DNA from: 66-474 sp035717365
Lineage (GTDB): Bacteria > Pseudomonadota > Gammaproteobacteria > Xanthomonadales > Rhodanobacteraceae
Reading direction: 5' to 3'
Length of the DNA stretch: 9,180 nucleotides
Assembly: GCA_035717365.1 (NCBI GenBank)
Contig: DASTIS010000245.1
Span: forward strand, 1 to 9,180
In this document: one piece after another, positions 1 through 6,332 of the stretch
How the letters are laid out: every line of letters starts with the position of its first letter
How positions within the stretch are numbered: position 1 is the stretch's first letter
Made by a program: the position numbers and the translations under genes
The notes under the pieces: model-generated
What the model was told of the DNA's origin: nothing
Database searches by the model: none
Seen by the model: only the letters and a program-made list of their open reading frames with translations

Positions 1-231
1 GACTCCGGCAAATCGAACAAACCGCGCTTCAAGGTGGGCGACCACGTAAGCTGGAACTCGGAAGCGGGGCGGGTCAGCGGCACCATCACCAAGGTCCGCA
101 CGAGCGACTTCGACTACAAGGGCCACACCCATCGCGCCAGCAAGGACGATCCGCAGTACGAGATCAAGAGCGACAAGACCGACCACGTAGCCGCACACCG
201 CGGCAAGGTGCTGCGCAAGCTGTCGAACTGA
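1..231 (+). CDS. DUF2945 (hypervirulence-associated TUDOR-like) protein, 5' end cut by window
   Basis: The reading frame is open from base 1 and ends at TGA 229-231, giving 76 visible codons. A GTG at 34 could be read as a start, but the frame continues upstream of it (DSGKSNKPRFKVGDHVSW) and the family normally begins a few residues before KVGDHVSWNSEAG, so the true start is probably just outside the window. Visible family hallmarks are VGDHVSWNSEAGRVSGTI near the start, the central YKGHTHRASKDDPQYEIKSD stretch and the terminal HRGKVLRKL. These small single-domain proteins (about 60-75 residues) have an SH3/TUDOR-like fold. Their biochemical role is not established. It is transcribed toward regB but separated by about 120 bp containing a perfect palindrome (238-249), so it is probably a separate unit. 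Family assignment is fairly sure. Confidence 0.85.
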   Translation, partial: DSGKSNKPRFKVGDHVSWNSEAGRVSGTITKVRTSDFDYKGHTHRASKDDPQYEIKSDKTDHVAAHRGKVLRKLSN

Positions 232-237
232 ATCGCG

Positions 238-249
238 CCTGCCGGCAGG
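238..249. repeat. 12-bp perfect palindrome downstream of the DUF2945 gene
   Basis: CCTGCCGGCAGG is a perfect palindrome starting 6 bases after the DUF2945 stop codon. No T-run follows, so it is not a convincing intrinsic terminator. It could be a short hairpin at the end of the message or a binding site near the regB promoter region. Significance is unproven. Confidence 0.3.
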
Positions 250-350
250 ATCAGATCACGGGTATCGGGTCTCCGCGACGACCAGCCCACGCGGTCGCCG
301 GCCCGAGGCGCAGACGCGTATGATGGATGCATTCCCGTTTGCATCCGCCC

Positions 351-1634
351 ATGACCGACACCCCCGACCGCAGTGTTTCGTCGTCGTTTCCTTCCGACGC
401 CCGCGCGCTCGTTGCCACGATTGCGTGGTTGCGGCCGCTGGCCGCGATAGGGCAGGCATTGGCGGTGGCCGGCGCAATCGTCTGGCTGCACGTCGAATTG
501 CCGCTGGGCCAGCTCGCCGCCGGCATCGCGGTGCTCGCGCTCGCGACGCCCGTTGCCTTCTGGCGCCTGCGGCAGCCCTGGCCAATGGGCGAACGCGAGG
601 CGTTCTGCCACATTGCCTTCGACCTGTTGTTGCTCGGCTGGGCGTTGTATTTCACCGGCGGCGCCAGCAACCCGTTCATCACGCTGCTGCTCGCACCGGT
701 CGCGCTTGCCGCGGCAGCGCTGTCAGGCGTCACCACGACCGCAGTTACCGCGCTCGCGGCGGCAGTGTACGGACTACTGGTTTTTGCCTACGTGCCGCTG
801 CCCGACATGCCGATGTACGGCGACGGATTTCGCCTGCACCTGACCGGCATGACGATCAACTTCCTGATTGCGGTGCTGCTGCTGGCCGTGTTCGTGGGGC
901 GCATGCGCGCATCGCTGGATGAACAACGCGAGGCCACCCGTCGGCTGCGCGAGCGCACGTTGCGCGACGAGGGCATCCTGGCCATCGCAACCCAGGCCGC
1001 CGACGCCGCACACCGGCTCAACACGCCATTGTCGACGTTGCGCACCTTGTTGCCGGAACTCGAACACGACCGCGAACACGATGCCGGGCTGCGCGATGAC
1101 GTACGCGTGATGCTGGGGGAGGTCGAGCGCTGCCGTCGCATCTTGAAGGAAATGGTCGAATACGGACGTCACCAGCTTGCCGGAACCACCCAGGACACCA
1201 CGCTCGGCGACTACGTGCAGACCAGCGTCGACCGCTTTCGCCTGTTGCGCCCCGACGCCGAAGTGACGATCGACATCCCTTCGGCCGCGCGCAATCAGCG
1301 GGTCGCCGTGCAGCCGGGCCTCGCGCACGCCCTGCTGAACCTGATGCAGAACGCCTTTGATGCCTCGTCGCAAAATGGCTCGCGGGCGGTGGTGCTGGCC
1401 GCTGACGTGCGCGACGAGCGAATCGAATTCACCATCGGTGATCACGGCACCGGCCTTTCCAATGGCAGGCTGGATTTCATGCCGACGGCCAGCAGCAAGC
1501 CCGAGGGACTCGGCATCGGCCTGTCACTGGCGCGTTCGGCGATCGAACGCATGCATGGCGAAATGCGCGCGCAGGATGGCGGCGATGGCACGCGTATCCT
1601 GGTGTGGCTGCCGCTGACGGGGGCGCGTGCGTGA
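351..1634 (+). CDS. regB: RegB/PrrB/ActS-type redox-sensing histidine kinase
   Basis: A 427-residue inner-membrane sensor kinase. The first ~190 residues hold about six hydrophobic segments, followed by a cytoplasmic kinase core. Between the third and fourth segments is GGASNPF (residues 103-109), the conserved GGxxNPF quinone-sensing motif of RegB. The H-box has His221 (AAHRLNTPLSTL). Cys261 in VERCRRIL lies exactly 40 residues later, the same offset as His225/Cys265 of Rhodobacter RegB, where this cysteine is redox-active. The N-box (NLMQNAFDAS, Asn334), DHGTG (364-368) and GLGIGL (386-391) complete the ATP-binding domain. RegB homologues autophosphorylate under reducing conditions and pass phosphate to RegA, controlling respiration and energy genes. 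The start at 351 (MTDTPDRS) is preferred over the in-frame ATG at 327, because a possible -10 (TATGAT, 319-324) would put 327 outside the transcript. Neither start has a good Shine-Dalgarno. The stop overlaps regA. Confidence 0.9.
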   Translation: MTDTPDRSVSSSFPSDARALVATIAWLRPLAAIGQALAVAGAIVWLHVELPLGQLAAGIAVLALATPVAFWRLRQPWPMGEREAFCHIAFDLLLLGWALYFTGGASNPFITLLLAPVALAAAALSGVTTTAVTALAAAVYGLLVFAYVPLPDMPMYGDGFRLHLTGMTINFLIAVLLLAVFVGRMRASLDEQREATRRLRERTLRDEGILAIATQAADAAHRLNTPLSTLRTLLPELEHDREHDAGLRDDVRVMLGEVERCRRILKEMVEYGRHQLAGTTQDTTLGDYVQTSVDRFRLLRPDAEVTIDIPSAARNQRVAVQPGLAHALLNLMQNAFDASSQNGSRAVVLAADVRDERIEFTIGDHGTGLSNGRLDFMPTASSKPEGLGIGLSLARSAIERMHGEMRAQDGGDGTRILVWLPLTGARA

Positions 1635-2200
1635 GGCCCCCATCCGATGACCGGACCCTGTTGCTGGCGGAAGACGATGCCGTGTTTGCGGCTGCGATGT
1701 CGCGCGCGTTGAGCAGGCGCGGCTTCGACGTCGTTGCGGCCGACACCGCCGCCGCCGCGCTGAAGCTGGGTCGCGAGCAAAACCCTCGATACGCGGTCGT
1801 CGACCTCAAGCTCGGAGCGGACAGCGGCTTGGCGCTGATCTCCGTGCTTCACGCGAAGTTCCCGTGCATGCGCATCCTGCTGCTCACCGGCTATGCGTCG
1901 ATTGCCACCGCGGTCGAGGCGATCAAGCTCGGTGCGCACGACTATCTCGCCAAGCCCGTCGGCGCCGACGCCGTGGTGCGCGCGCTGCTGGACAACGCGA
2001 ATGCTGCAGCAGGCGAGGGCGACGAGATGCCCGGAACACCATTGCCGCTGCGCCGGTTGGAGTGGGAGCACATCCAGCGCACGCTCCACCAATGCGATGG
2101 CAACATCTCCGAGACTGCACGCCGGCTCGGCATGCACAGACGCACGTTGCAACGCAAACTGGACAAGCATCCGGTCCGCGAGCGTCCCGCGGTCAGCTAG
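1631..2200 (+). CDS. regA: RegA/PrrA/ActR-type response regulator with Fis-type HTH
   Basis: A 189-residue response regulator, close to the ~184 residues usual for RegA. The receiver domain begins LLLAEDDAVF (acidic pair Asp15/Asp16), carries the phospho-acceptor Asp58 in VVDLKLGADSG, then LLTGYASIATAVEAIKLGA and the KP of the conserved lysine loop (YLAKPVG). A short linker leads to WEHIQRTLHQCDGN and a Fis-like helix-turn-helix (residues 157-177, NISETARRLGMHRRTLQRKL), almost the signature RegA DNA-binding segment. The start is the GTG at 1631, whose GTGA overlaps the TGA of regB; the in-frame GTG at 1604 would lie well inside regB. The 4-base overlap implies translational coupling and a cognate kinase-regulator pair. 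Known relatives activate respiratory, carbon- or nitrogen-fixation and redox-balance genes. The regulon here cannot be read from the sequence. No clear terminator follows the stop. Confidence 0.92.
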   Translation: MRPPSDDRTLLLAEDDAVFAAAMSRALSRRGFDVVAADTAAAALKLGREQNPRYAVVDLKLGADSGLALISVLHAKFPCMRILLLTGYASIATAVEAIKLGAHDYLAKPVGADAVVRALLDNANAAAGEGDEMPGTPLPLRRLEWEHIQRTLHQCDGNISETARRLGMHRRTLQRKLDKHPVRERPAVS

Positions 2201-2429
2201 CGTTCCATTCCACGGGGCCCGGGCATCCGCCGCAACGCCGTCGCACGCGTGCGCGTCGGGCCGTGCGCCGGCCGACTCCCTGATCGATCCGGGCCCTCCG
2301 ACAAGCCGAAGCGTCTTCAGTCTTTGCGCCGGCTTCACACGCAACCGCCTAGCCTGAAAAGAGCAATTCCCGGGACGACGGGCGCCGGGGGCATGCCACC
2401 ATGGTTATGCCGACACAAGGACTGCGACG

Positions 2430-3347
2430 ATGGACACGGGCATGGCCAACATCGAGATCCTCGACCCGCGGTTCACATCCTGCGTGCTTCCCAACGCGCC
2501 GCTGGAGAAACTCTGCGAAGGCTTTCGCTGGTTGGAGGGTCCGGCCTGGTTCGCCGATCGCCAATGCCTGCTGTTCAGCGATATCCCCAACAACCGGATC
2601 ATGCGTTGGACCGAATCGGGGGGCGTGTCGGTGTTCCGCGAACCTTCGCAATTCGCCAACGGCCACACCCGCGACCGCGAGGGACGGCTGATCGGTTGCT
2701 CGCACCACGATCGCTGCATCACGCGCACCGAACTGGATGGCCGCATCACCGTGCTCGCAGACCGGTACCAGGGCAAGCGCCTGAATTCGCCCAACGACAT
2801 CGTGGTCAAGAGCGACGGCACCATCTGGTTCAGCGATCCGACCTTCGGGATCACCCGCGATTACGAAGGCGGCAAGCAGGAATCCGAATTGCCGCCCAAC
2901 GTGTACCGTTTCGATCCACGCGACGGTTCGCTGAGCGTGGTTGCCGATGATTTCGACGGCCCCAACGGCCTGTGTTTCTCGCCCGACGAAAAGCGGCTGT
3001 ACGTGGCCGAGAGCGGCGCACCGTTTGCGCAGGATCGCAGACGGCACATCCGCGTGTTCGACGTCACCGGCGACGGCACCGGTCTCGGCAATCCCCGCGT
3101 GTTCCACAAGGTCGAGCCCGGCGCTGCCGACGGGTTCCGCTGCGACGAAGGTGGCAACCTCTGGAGCAGCGCCGCCGACGGGGTGCACTGCATCGACCCC
3201 GCCGGCGACTTGCTCGGGAAGCTCAAGGTGCCATTTGTCGTCTCCAACCTGGCTTTCGGCGGCCGCAATTTCAGCCGCCTGTTCATTTGCGCGTCGCAAA
3301 CCCTGTTCGCGCAATACATCAATCGGCGCGGTGCACAACGACCCTGA
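2430..3347 (+). CDS. SMP-30/gluconolactonase/LRE-family lactonase
   Basis: A 305-residue cytoplasmic protein (no signal peptide) with the six-bladed propeller signature of the SMP-30/gluconolactonase/LRE family. Probable divalent-metal ligands are all present: Glu36 in LEGPAWF, Asn122 in NSPNDIVVKSDGTIWFSDPT, Asn179 in GPNGLCFSPDEKRLYVAES and Asp234 in ADGFRCDEGGNLW. The end (FSRLFICASQTLFAQYINRRGA) is also typical. The family hydrolyses sugar lactones such as D-glucono-1,5-lactone to the aldonic acid, but other lactones are possible and the substrate cannot be read from sequence. The start at 2430 is preceded by AAGGA (2417-2421) with 8-base spacing; an alternative ATG at 2442 lacks this. 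It follows regA by 229 bases on the same strand, so it is probably separately transcribed, and it converges with the ligase-type polymerase gene 24 bases beyond its stop. Confidence 0.88.
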   Translation: MDTGMANIEILDPRFTSCVLPNAPLEKLCEGFRWLEGPAWFADRQCLLFSDIPNNRIMRWTESGGVSVFREPSQFANGHTRDREGRLIGCSHHDRCITRTELDGRITVLADRYQGKRLNSPNDIVVKSDGTIWFSDPTFGITRDYEGGKQESELPPNVYRFDPRDGSLSVVADDFDGPNGLCFSPDEKRLYVAESGAPFAQDRRRHIRVFDVTGDGTGLGNPRVFHKVEPGAADGFRCDEGGNLWSSAADGVHCIDPAGDLLGKLKVPFVVSNLAFGGRNFSRLFICASQTLFAQYINRRGAQRP

Positions 3348-3371
3348 GCCGACCGACCGGGCGAACATCGA

Positions 3372-4319
3372 TCAATGACCGAGTTCCTGCATGACCGCAT
3401 CCAGGTCCTGCCTGATCGTCGTGAAGCCCGACCATGGATCCTTGCGAAGTTTCGCGAGCCTGCGCCGGATCGAATGAATGTCGTAGTCGGCGCCACTTGC
3501 GAGCTTGCCGAGTTCCGGCCAGCGCAGGGGCGTCGCGACCGGTGCACCCTTGCGGGCGCGCAACGAATAATTCGCGATGCTGGTCGAGCCGCGGCTGTTG
3601 CGCAAATAATCGATGAAGATCCGCCCGCGCCGGATTCGCTTTGCGGAGGTGGCCACGAACTCCATCGGGTGCATCCCGGCAATCGATTTGGCGAATCCCT
3701 GCGTGAACGACTTGACCTGTTCCCAGGGGGAGGGTGGATCGAGCGGCAGCACCACGTGCAGCCCCTTGCCGCCGGTGGTCCGCACGAACGATTCCAACCC
3801 GATGCGATCCAGCAGTTTGCGAACCAGCCGCGCCGCGGCGACCACGCGCGACCATGCCACGTCATCGCCCGGGTCGAGGTCGAAAACGATGCGGTCGGCA
3901 AGGTCGGGCTGCGCGATCGTGGCGCCCCACGGATGGAATTCCAGCACGCCGAACTGGACGAGTTCGATGACGCTGGTTGCGTTTTTCGGGTACAGGTAGA
4001 TCGCCCGCGACCCGGACTCCTCCTCGAGGGTGACCTCGCCCACGTGGCCCAGGCCGGCGATTTCATGCTTCTGGAAGAAGCAGGCTTGCGATGTGCCGGA
4101 CGGACAGCGGAGCACCGATACGGGTCGGTCGATGACGCCCGGCAGGAAGCTGTCCATCACGGCCGCGTAGTAGTCGGCCACGTCCTGCTTCGTCACGCCG
4201 TTGTCCGGATAGATGACGCGGTCCGGGTGGGTGATGCGGATTTCGCCGTTCGATGGCGCGTGCGCGCGGCCGGATTTGCGTTTCGACGCCGCACGGGGTC
4301 GCGCGCGGCCGGACTCCAT
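3372..4319 (-). CDS. Stand-alone LigD-type polymerase (NHEJ primase/polymerase domain)
   Basis: A 315-residue protein corresponding to the polymerase domain of bacterial DNA ligase D, the archaeo-eukaryotic primase-type enzyme that fills gaps and adds (ribo)nucleotides at double-strand breaks during Ku-dependent end joining. Domain entry is at ITHPDRVIYPDNGVTKQDVADYYAAV (from about residue 29). Catalytic Asp147 and Asp149 (FDLDPGDD), Lys185 and His188 (TTGGKGLHVV) and Asp237 (FIDYLRN) are all present, with the same spacings (39 and 49) as Asp671, His710 and Asp759 of Pseudomonas LigD. RNSRGSTSIANYSLRARKGAPVATPLRW follows. The N-terminal 25 residues are basic and of low complexity. No ligase or phosphoesterase domain is fused or adjacent in the window, and no Ku gene is visible. 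ATG 4319 is preferred over an upstream TTG at 4406. A weak GAAAG precedes it. Annotators may call it ligD, but it is only the polymerase module. Confidence 0.88.
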   Translation of the reverse strand: MESGRARPRAASKRKSGRAHAPSNGEIRITHPDRVIYPDNGVTKQDVADYYAAVMDSFLPGVIDRPVSVLRCPSGTSQACFFQKHEIAGLGHVGEVTLEEESGSRAIYLYPKNATSVIELVQFGVLEFHPWGATIAQPDLADRIVFDLDPGDDVAWSRVVAAARLVRKLLDRIGLESFVRTTGGKGLHVVLPLDPPSPWEQVKSFTQGFAKSIAGMHPMEFVATSAKRIRRGRIFIDYLRNSRGSTSIANYSLRARKGAPVATPLRWPELGKLASGADYDIHSIRRRLAKLRKDPWSGFTTIRQDLDAVMQELGH

Positions 4320-4536
4320 CGGATCTTTCGGAGTCTTGTATTGCCGGGACGCTTTCAATGACGGATGCCTCGAAATCGACGAGCAGGACGGACAGGGCGC
4401 CTGCAACCAAACGAAAGGCGCGCAACAGGCTGCAAATCTTCTCCACCGGAACTCCTACGGTGGCGAAGACGCCCACAACCCCGCGCCCGGCAGCGACGAT
4501 AGCCTACGCCGTCGTCATGCCATCAGTGCGGCGTCA

Positions 4537-4701
4537 TCAAACCCGTCGCCCGCGTCCGAAGATCAGCGACACGATGAACAGGATGACGAAGATGACGAAC
4601 AGGATCTTGGCGATCGTGGCGGCCAACCCGGCGACACCGAAGAATCCGAAGAAACCGGCGATCAATGCGATGATCAGGCATACGATTGCGTAGTAGAGCA
4701 T
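4537..4701 (-). CDS. DUF1328 family small membrane protein (YtjA-like)
   Basis: A 54-residue peptide with two hydrophobic helices (about residues 3-22 and 27-47) and a basic tail (GRGRRV). The sequence MLYYAIVCLIIALIAGFFG, then FGVAGLAATIAKILFVIFV, is characteristic of DUF1328, a widespread proteobacterial family whose function is not known and which often sits beside envelope-stress genes. The start is well supported: AAGGAG (plus-strand CTCCTT at 4709-4714) lies 7 bases before the ATG at 4701. A 6-bp hairpin (4724-4740) stands just upstream in the leader. The polymerase gene follows 217 bases downstream on the same strand. Neighbouring BON and CsbD genes support a general stress context, which is inference. 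Confidence 0.9.
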   Translation of the reverse strand: MLYYAIVCLIIALIAGFFGFFGVAGLAATIAKILFVIFVILFIVSLIFGRGRRV

Positions 4702-5058
4702 GGTGGTACTCCTTCTTGTCGAAGGTCCGGCGAGCGGACCGGAAGCGCCATGCGAGCCGTACCATTCGCGGCGGCGGATTTGAAAATCTCCGGGCAGGCC
4801 ATCCGTGGCGAGCCCGGAGCGAACAGGATCGGCGCCCGTGGGAGACCTGGCCGATCCGACCGACCTGGCGCGCTTCCAGCCGCACAACCAAGCCGTCGTT
4901 CACGACGCATCCCGCGTCGCGCAAGTGGAGAGGACCGATCGGGGCGGCGCCTCTCCATGGTCGCGTCATGTGCCCGGATCGGCGTCCTCCGGCGGATCGG
5001 GCCGTGCGGCAAGACGATTGACGACGATGCGATCCACATATTCGCTTCTAGTCTCCTC
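4702..5058. other. 357-bp gap between the secreted BON gene and the DUF1328 gene
   Basis: I see no credible gene here: the open frames on both strands are arginine/serine-rich shadows without family signatures. It holds the DUF1328 ribosome binding site and leader hairpin (4709-4740) and an 8-bp inverted repeat, TGGAGAGG (4926-4933) with CCTCTCCA (4950-4957), around a 16-base loop. No poly-T follows the repeat. Given the length, the DUF1328 promoter is probably in this gap, but I find no clear -35/-10 pair. Confidence 0.4.
4724..4740. repeat. Inverted repeat in the leader of the DUF1328 gene
   Basis: GGTCCG (4724-4729) and CGGACC (4735-4740) form a perfect 6-bp stem with a 5-base loop. It lies about 10 bases upstream of the strong Shine-Dalgarno of the DUF1328 gene, so it could be an operator or a messenger hairpin. 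No T-run follows on either strand. Confidence 0.35.
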
Positions 5059-5469
5059 TCAGCCCCCGCCCTGGTCCTGACCGGTCTGCGCGCGAGCCTG
5101 GAGACCTGAAGTGTCCACGTGCTTGACACCCTTGACGCGCAAGGCGGCGGCTCTGGCCTTGCCGATGTCGCCCTGGGTGGCGACGGTGCCGGTCAGGATC
5201 GCGGTGCCGTCCTGGAAGGTGACGCTCACATTGGTCGCCGTCACGCCCCGCGACATCAGTTCCTGCTTCACCTGACGGATGATGCTGTCGCTCGACATGT
5301 CGTTGGACATGGGCCGATTGGCATGGCGGGCGCCGGACATGGAGGCCGTGGAAGCCGATGGCGGCATTTGCTCCGGTGTCTGATGCGGTGTCGTTTGCGC
5401 GTATGCGGTGGCGCCGGCGGAAGCGACGAAGAGGGCTCCGATGGCGATTGCAAGACGTTTGGTTTTCAT
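5059..5469 (-). CDS. Secreted BON-domain protein (OsmY-like, single BON)
   Basis: A 136-residue protein with a Sec signal peptide (MKTKRLAIAIGALFVASAG, predicted cleavage after AYA at residue 24), a Pro/Thr/Ser/Met-rich linker (25-58), then one BON domain from about residue 59 (DSIIRQVKQELMSRGV) through NVSVTFQDGTAILTGTV to RVKGVKHVDTSGLQ. BON domains are small periplasmic or outer-membrane modules that bind phospholipid or shield the envelope under osmotic stress. OsmY has two, this has one. The C-terminal tail is Gln/Gly-rich (QTGQDQGGG). The start at 5469 has AAGGAG six bases upstream. It lies 126 bases downstream of the BON lipoprotein gene on the same strand, and both domains end with GVKxVDxSGL, suggesting a duplication followed by divergence of the export signal. 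Confidence 0.88.
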   Translation of the reverse strand: MKTKRLAIAIGALFVASAGATAYAQTTPHQTPEQMPPSASTASMSGARHANRPMSNDMSSDSIIRQVKQELMSRGVTATNVSVTFQDGTAILTGTVATQGDIGKARAAALRVKGVKHVDTSGLQARAQTGQDQGGG

Positions 5470-5595
5470 GCAGTGACTCCTTGTCGTGGGTGGTCGAGTT
5501 CGATCGTTGCGTGTTCGGCGACGGGCTGCAGCCGGATCATTCCCGGGTGCCGGGTCGCCGCGTGGCAGCGAAGGGGTCTTGTACGGCTGGACCCG

Positions 5596-5964
5596 CTATT
5601 TGACCTTCAGCCCGGACGCGTCGACCTGTTTGACGCCTTCGACGCTTCTCGCTGCGGCGACGGCCTTGTCGACGGCAACGTCGCTGGCGAGAACCCCAGT
5701 CAGCGTGACCACGCCATTGACCGTCTTGACCGATATGTCGGTGCTTTGCACGCCCTGGGTGGTGGCGAGTTCGGTCTTGACCTTGGTCGTGATCCAGGTG
5801 TCGGAAACGGGTTGGTCCGAATCCATGGCACCCGGATTGTCCGGCGACATCGCCGTCGTCGACGGCTGCTGGTCGCCGGCCTGATTCGGGTTGTTGTTCG
5901 AGCATGCCGCGAGACCCAGCGACGCTGCGAACAGGAAAGCGGTTGCTGCGAGTGGCGATTTCAT
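5596..5964 (-). CDS. BON-domain lipoprotein
   Basis: A 122-residue lipoprotein precursor. The signal peptide MKSPLAATAFLFAASLGLAAC ends in a lipobox (LAAC, lipidated Cys21). Ser at +2 rather than Asp suggests outer-membrane sorting, if the organism follows the usual Lol rule. An Asn/Gln/Pro/Ser-rich linker (22-52) leads to a single BON domain (SDTWITTKVKTELATTQGV, then DISVKTVNGVVTLTGVL, then SVEGVKQVDASGLKVK) that runs to the C terminus. The likely role is envelope stabilisation or stress protection; this is inferred from the family. The start at 5964 has a good Shine-Dalgarno (AGGGAGAG, 5 bases upstream). The leader contains an inverted repeat (5994-6011), and the upstream gap has two dyad-symmetric repeats. 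It lies upstream of the second BON gene. Confidence 0.88.
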   Translation of the reverse strand: MKSPLAATAFLFAASLGLAACSNNNPNQAGDQQPSTTAMSPDNPGAMDSDQPVSDTWITTKVKTELATTQGVQSTDISVKTVNGVVTLTGVLASDVAVDKAVAAARSVEGVKQVDASGLKVK

Positions 5965-5993
5965 GCGAACTCTCCCTGGTCGGAGGTTGGTGA

Positions 5994-6011
5994 CAAGGCA
6001 TCAGCGCCTTG
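5994..6011. repeat. Inverted repeat upstream of the BON lipoprotein gene
   Basis: CAAGGC (5994-5999) and GCCTTG (6006-6011) make a perfect 6-bp stem with a 6-base loop, about 30 bases before the start codon at 5964. This position fits a leader hairpin or an operator. No matching regulator can be named. Confidence 0.35.
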
Positions 6012-6140
6012 GGGTTGGTTGGCGGTCGTCGGCGCCGCGGGGGAATCCGTCGGGGTGTCTTCTTGTCCGGATCCTTCGGGTCACGTTGCGCGGCGTGTGG
6101 CGAGAACTCACGTTGAATTCCATGGTGACGGGTGACGATG

Positions 6141-6164
6141 AATGGCCTTCGAACCAATCGCTCC
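6141..6164. repeat. Dyad-symmetric 24-bp repeat, copy 1
   Basis: This 24-base unit matches the unit at 6201-6224 at 19 of 24 positions and starts exactly 60 bases before it. Its core, read on the minus strand, is TGGTTCGAAGGCCA, with 5-base arms that pair only with two G-T wobbles. See copy 2 for the perfect dyad. Confidence 0.5.
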
Positions 6165-6200
6165 CGGAATGAACGGCGGTCGAACAGGTAGGCCGAACCG

Positions 6201-6224
6201 GATGGTCTTCGGACCAATCCGTCC
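6201..6224. repeat. Dyad-symmetric 24-bp repeat, copy 2
   Basis: The core TGGTCTTCGGACCA (6203-6216) has perfect 5-bp arms around TTCG, which on the plus strand would make the very stable C(UUCG)G tetraloop. Flanking GGAT and ATCC could extend the stem with one bulge. It is 60 bases from copy 1, and both lie about 180-260 bases upstream of the BON lipoprotein start. Confidence 0.5.
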
Positions 6225-6244
6225 ATGGAAAGGTTCGAAGTGGT

Positions 6245-6265
6245 CCGGGATCGGGGGAATCCCGG
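6245..6265. repeat. Hairpin downstream of the CsbD gene
   Basis: CCGGGAT (6245-6251) and ATCCCGG (6259-6265) form a perfect 7-bp stem with a 7-base loop. It lies 68 bases past the CsbD stop on the minus strand. It could protect or end the operon transcript, but there is no T-run, so intrinsic termination is not demonstrated. Confidence 0.4.
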
Positions 6266-6267
6266 TG

Positions 6268-6306
6268 TGTCCGCCGATTCACCAGGGGAGACGCAGTTGG
6301 CGGACA
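6268..6306. repeat. Inverted repeat downstream of the CsbD gene
   Basis: TGTCCGCC (6268-6275) and GGCGGACA (6299-6306) form a perfect 8-bp stem around 23 bases. It begins 26 bases past the CsbD stop and is directly followed by the 6245-6265 hairpin. The pair may mark the 3' end of the helical-protein/CsbD operon. Confidence 0.4.
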
Positions 6307-6332
6307 TTGCGGCGCTTCCCTGTCGCCACTTT

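Larger units (their letters stand above)
5965..6332. other. 368-bp structured gap between CsbD and the BON lipoprotein
   Basis: No gene is supported here; open frames lack signatures and ribosome binding sites. The gap is dense in symmetry: two stems after the CsbD stop, two dyad-symmetric 24-bp repeats 60 bp apart, two TCACGTTG octamers (6081-6088 and 6108-6115, 27 bp apart), and a leader hairpin at 5994-6011. It must contain the end of one transcript and probably the promoter of the BON lipoprotein gene. Confidence 0.45.

Noticed and set aside
2215..2296. 8-bp inverted repeat GGGCCCGG/CCGGGCCC after regA as a terminator
   Set aside because: The arms are 66 bases apart, each GGGCCC is self-palindromic and common in GC-rich DNA, and no T-run follows.
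2349..3368. Long minus-strand frame opposite the lactonase
   Set aside because: It is a shadow of the SMP-30 gene, which has all its metal ligands and a ribosome binding site on the plus strand.
3375..4361. Long plus-strand open frame opposite the polymerase gene
   Set aside because: No family signature; the opposite strand encodes a complete catalytic domain. This is a typical high-GC antisense shadow.
4213..6135. Long plus-strand frames (4213-5109 and 5119-6135)
   Set aside because: They run antisense to DUF1328 and both BON genes, with low-complexity Gly/Arg/Asp composition and no ribosome binding site or domain.
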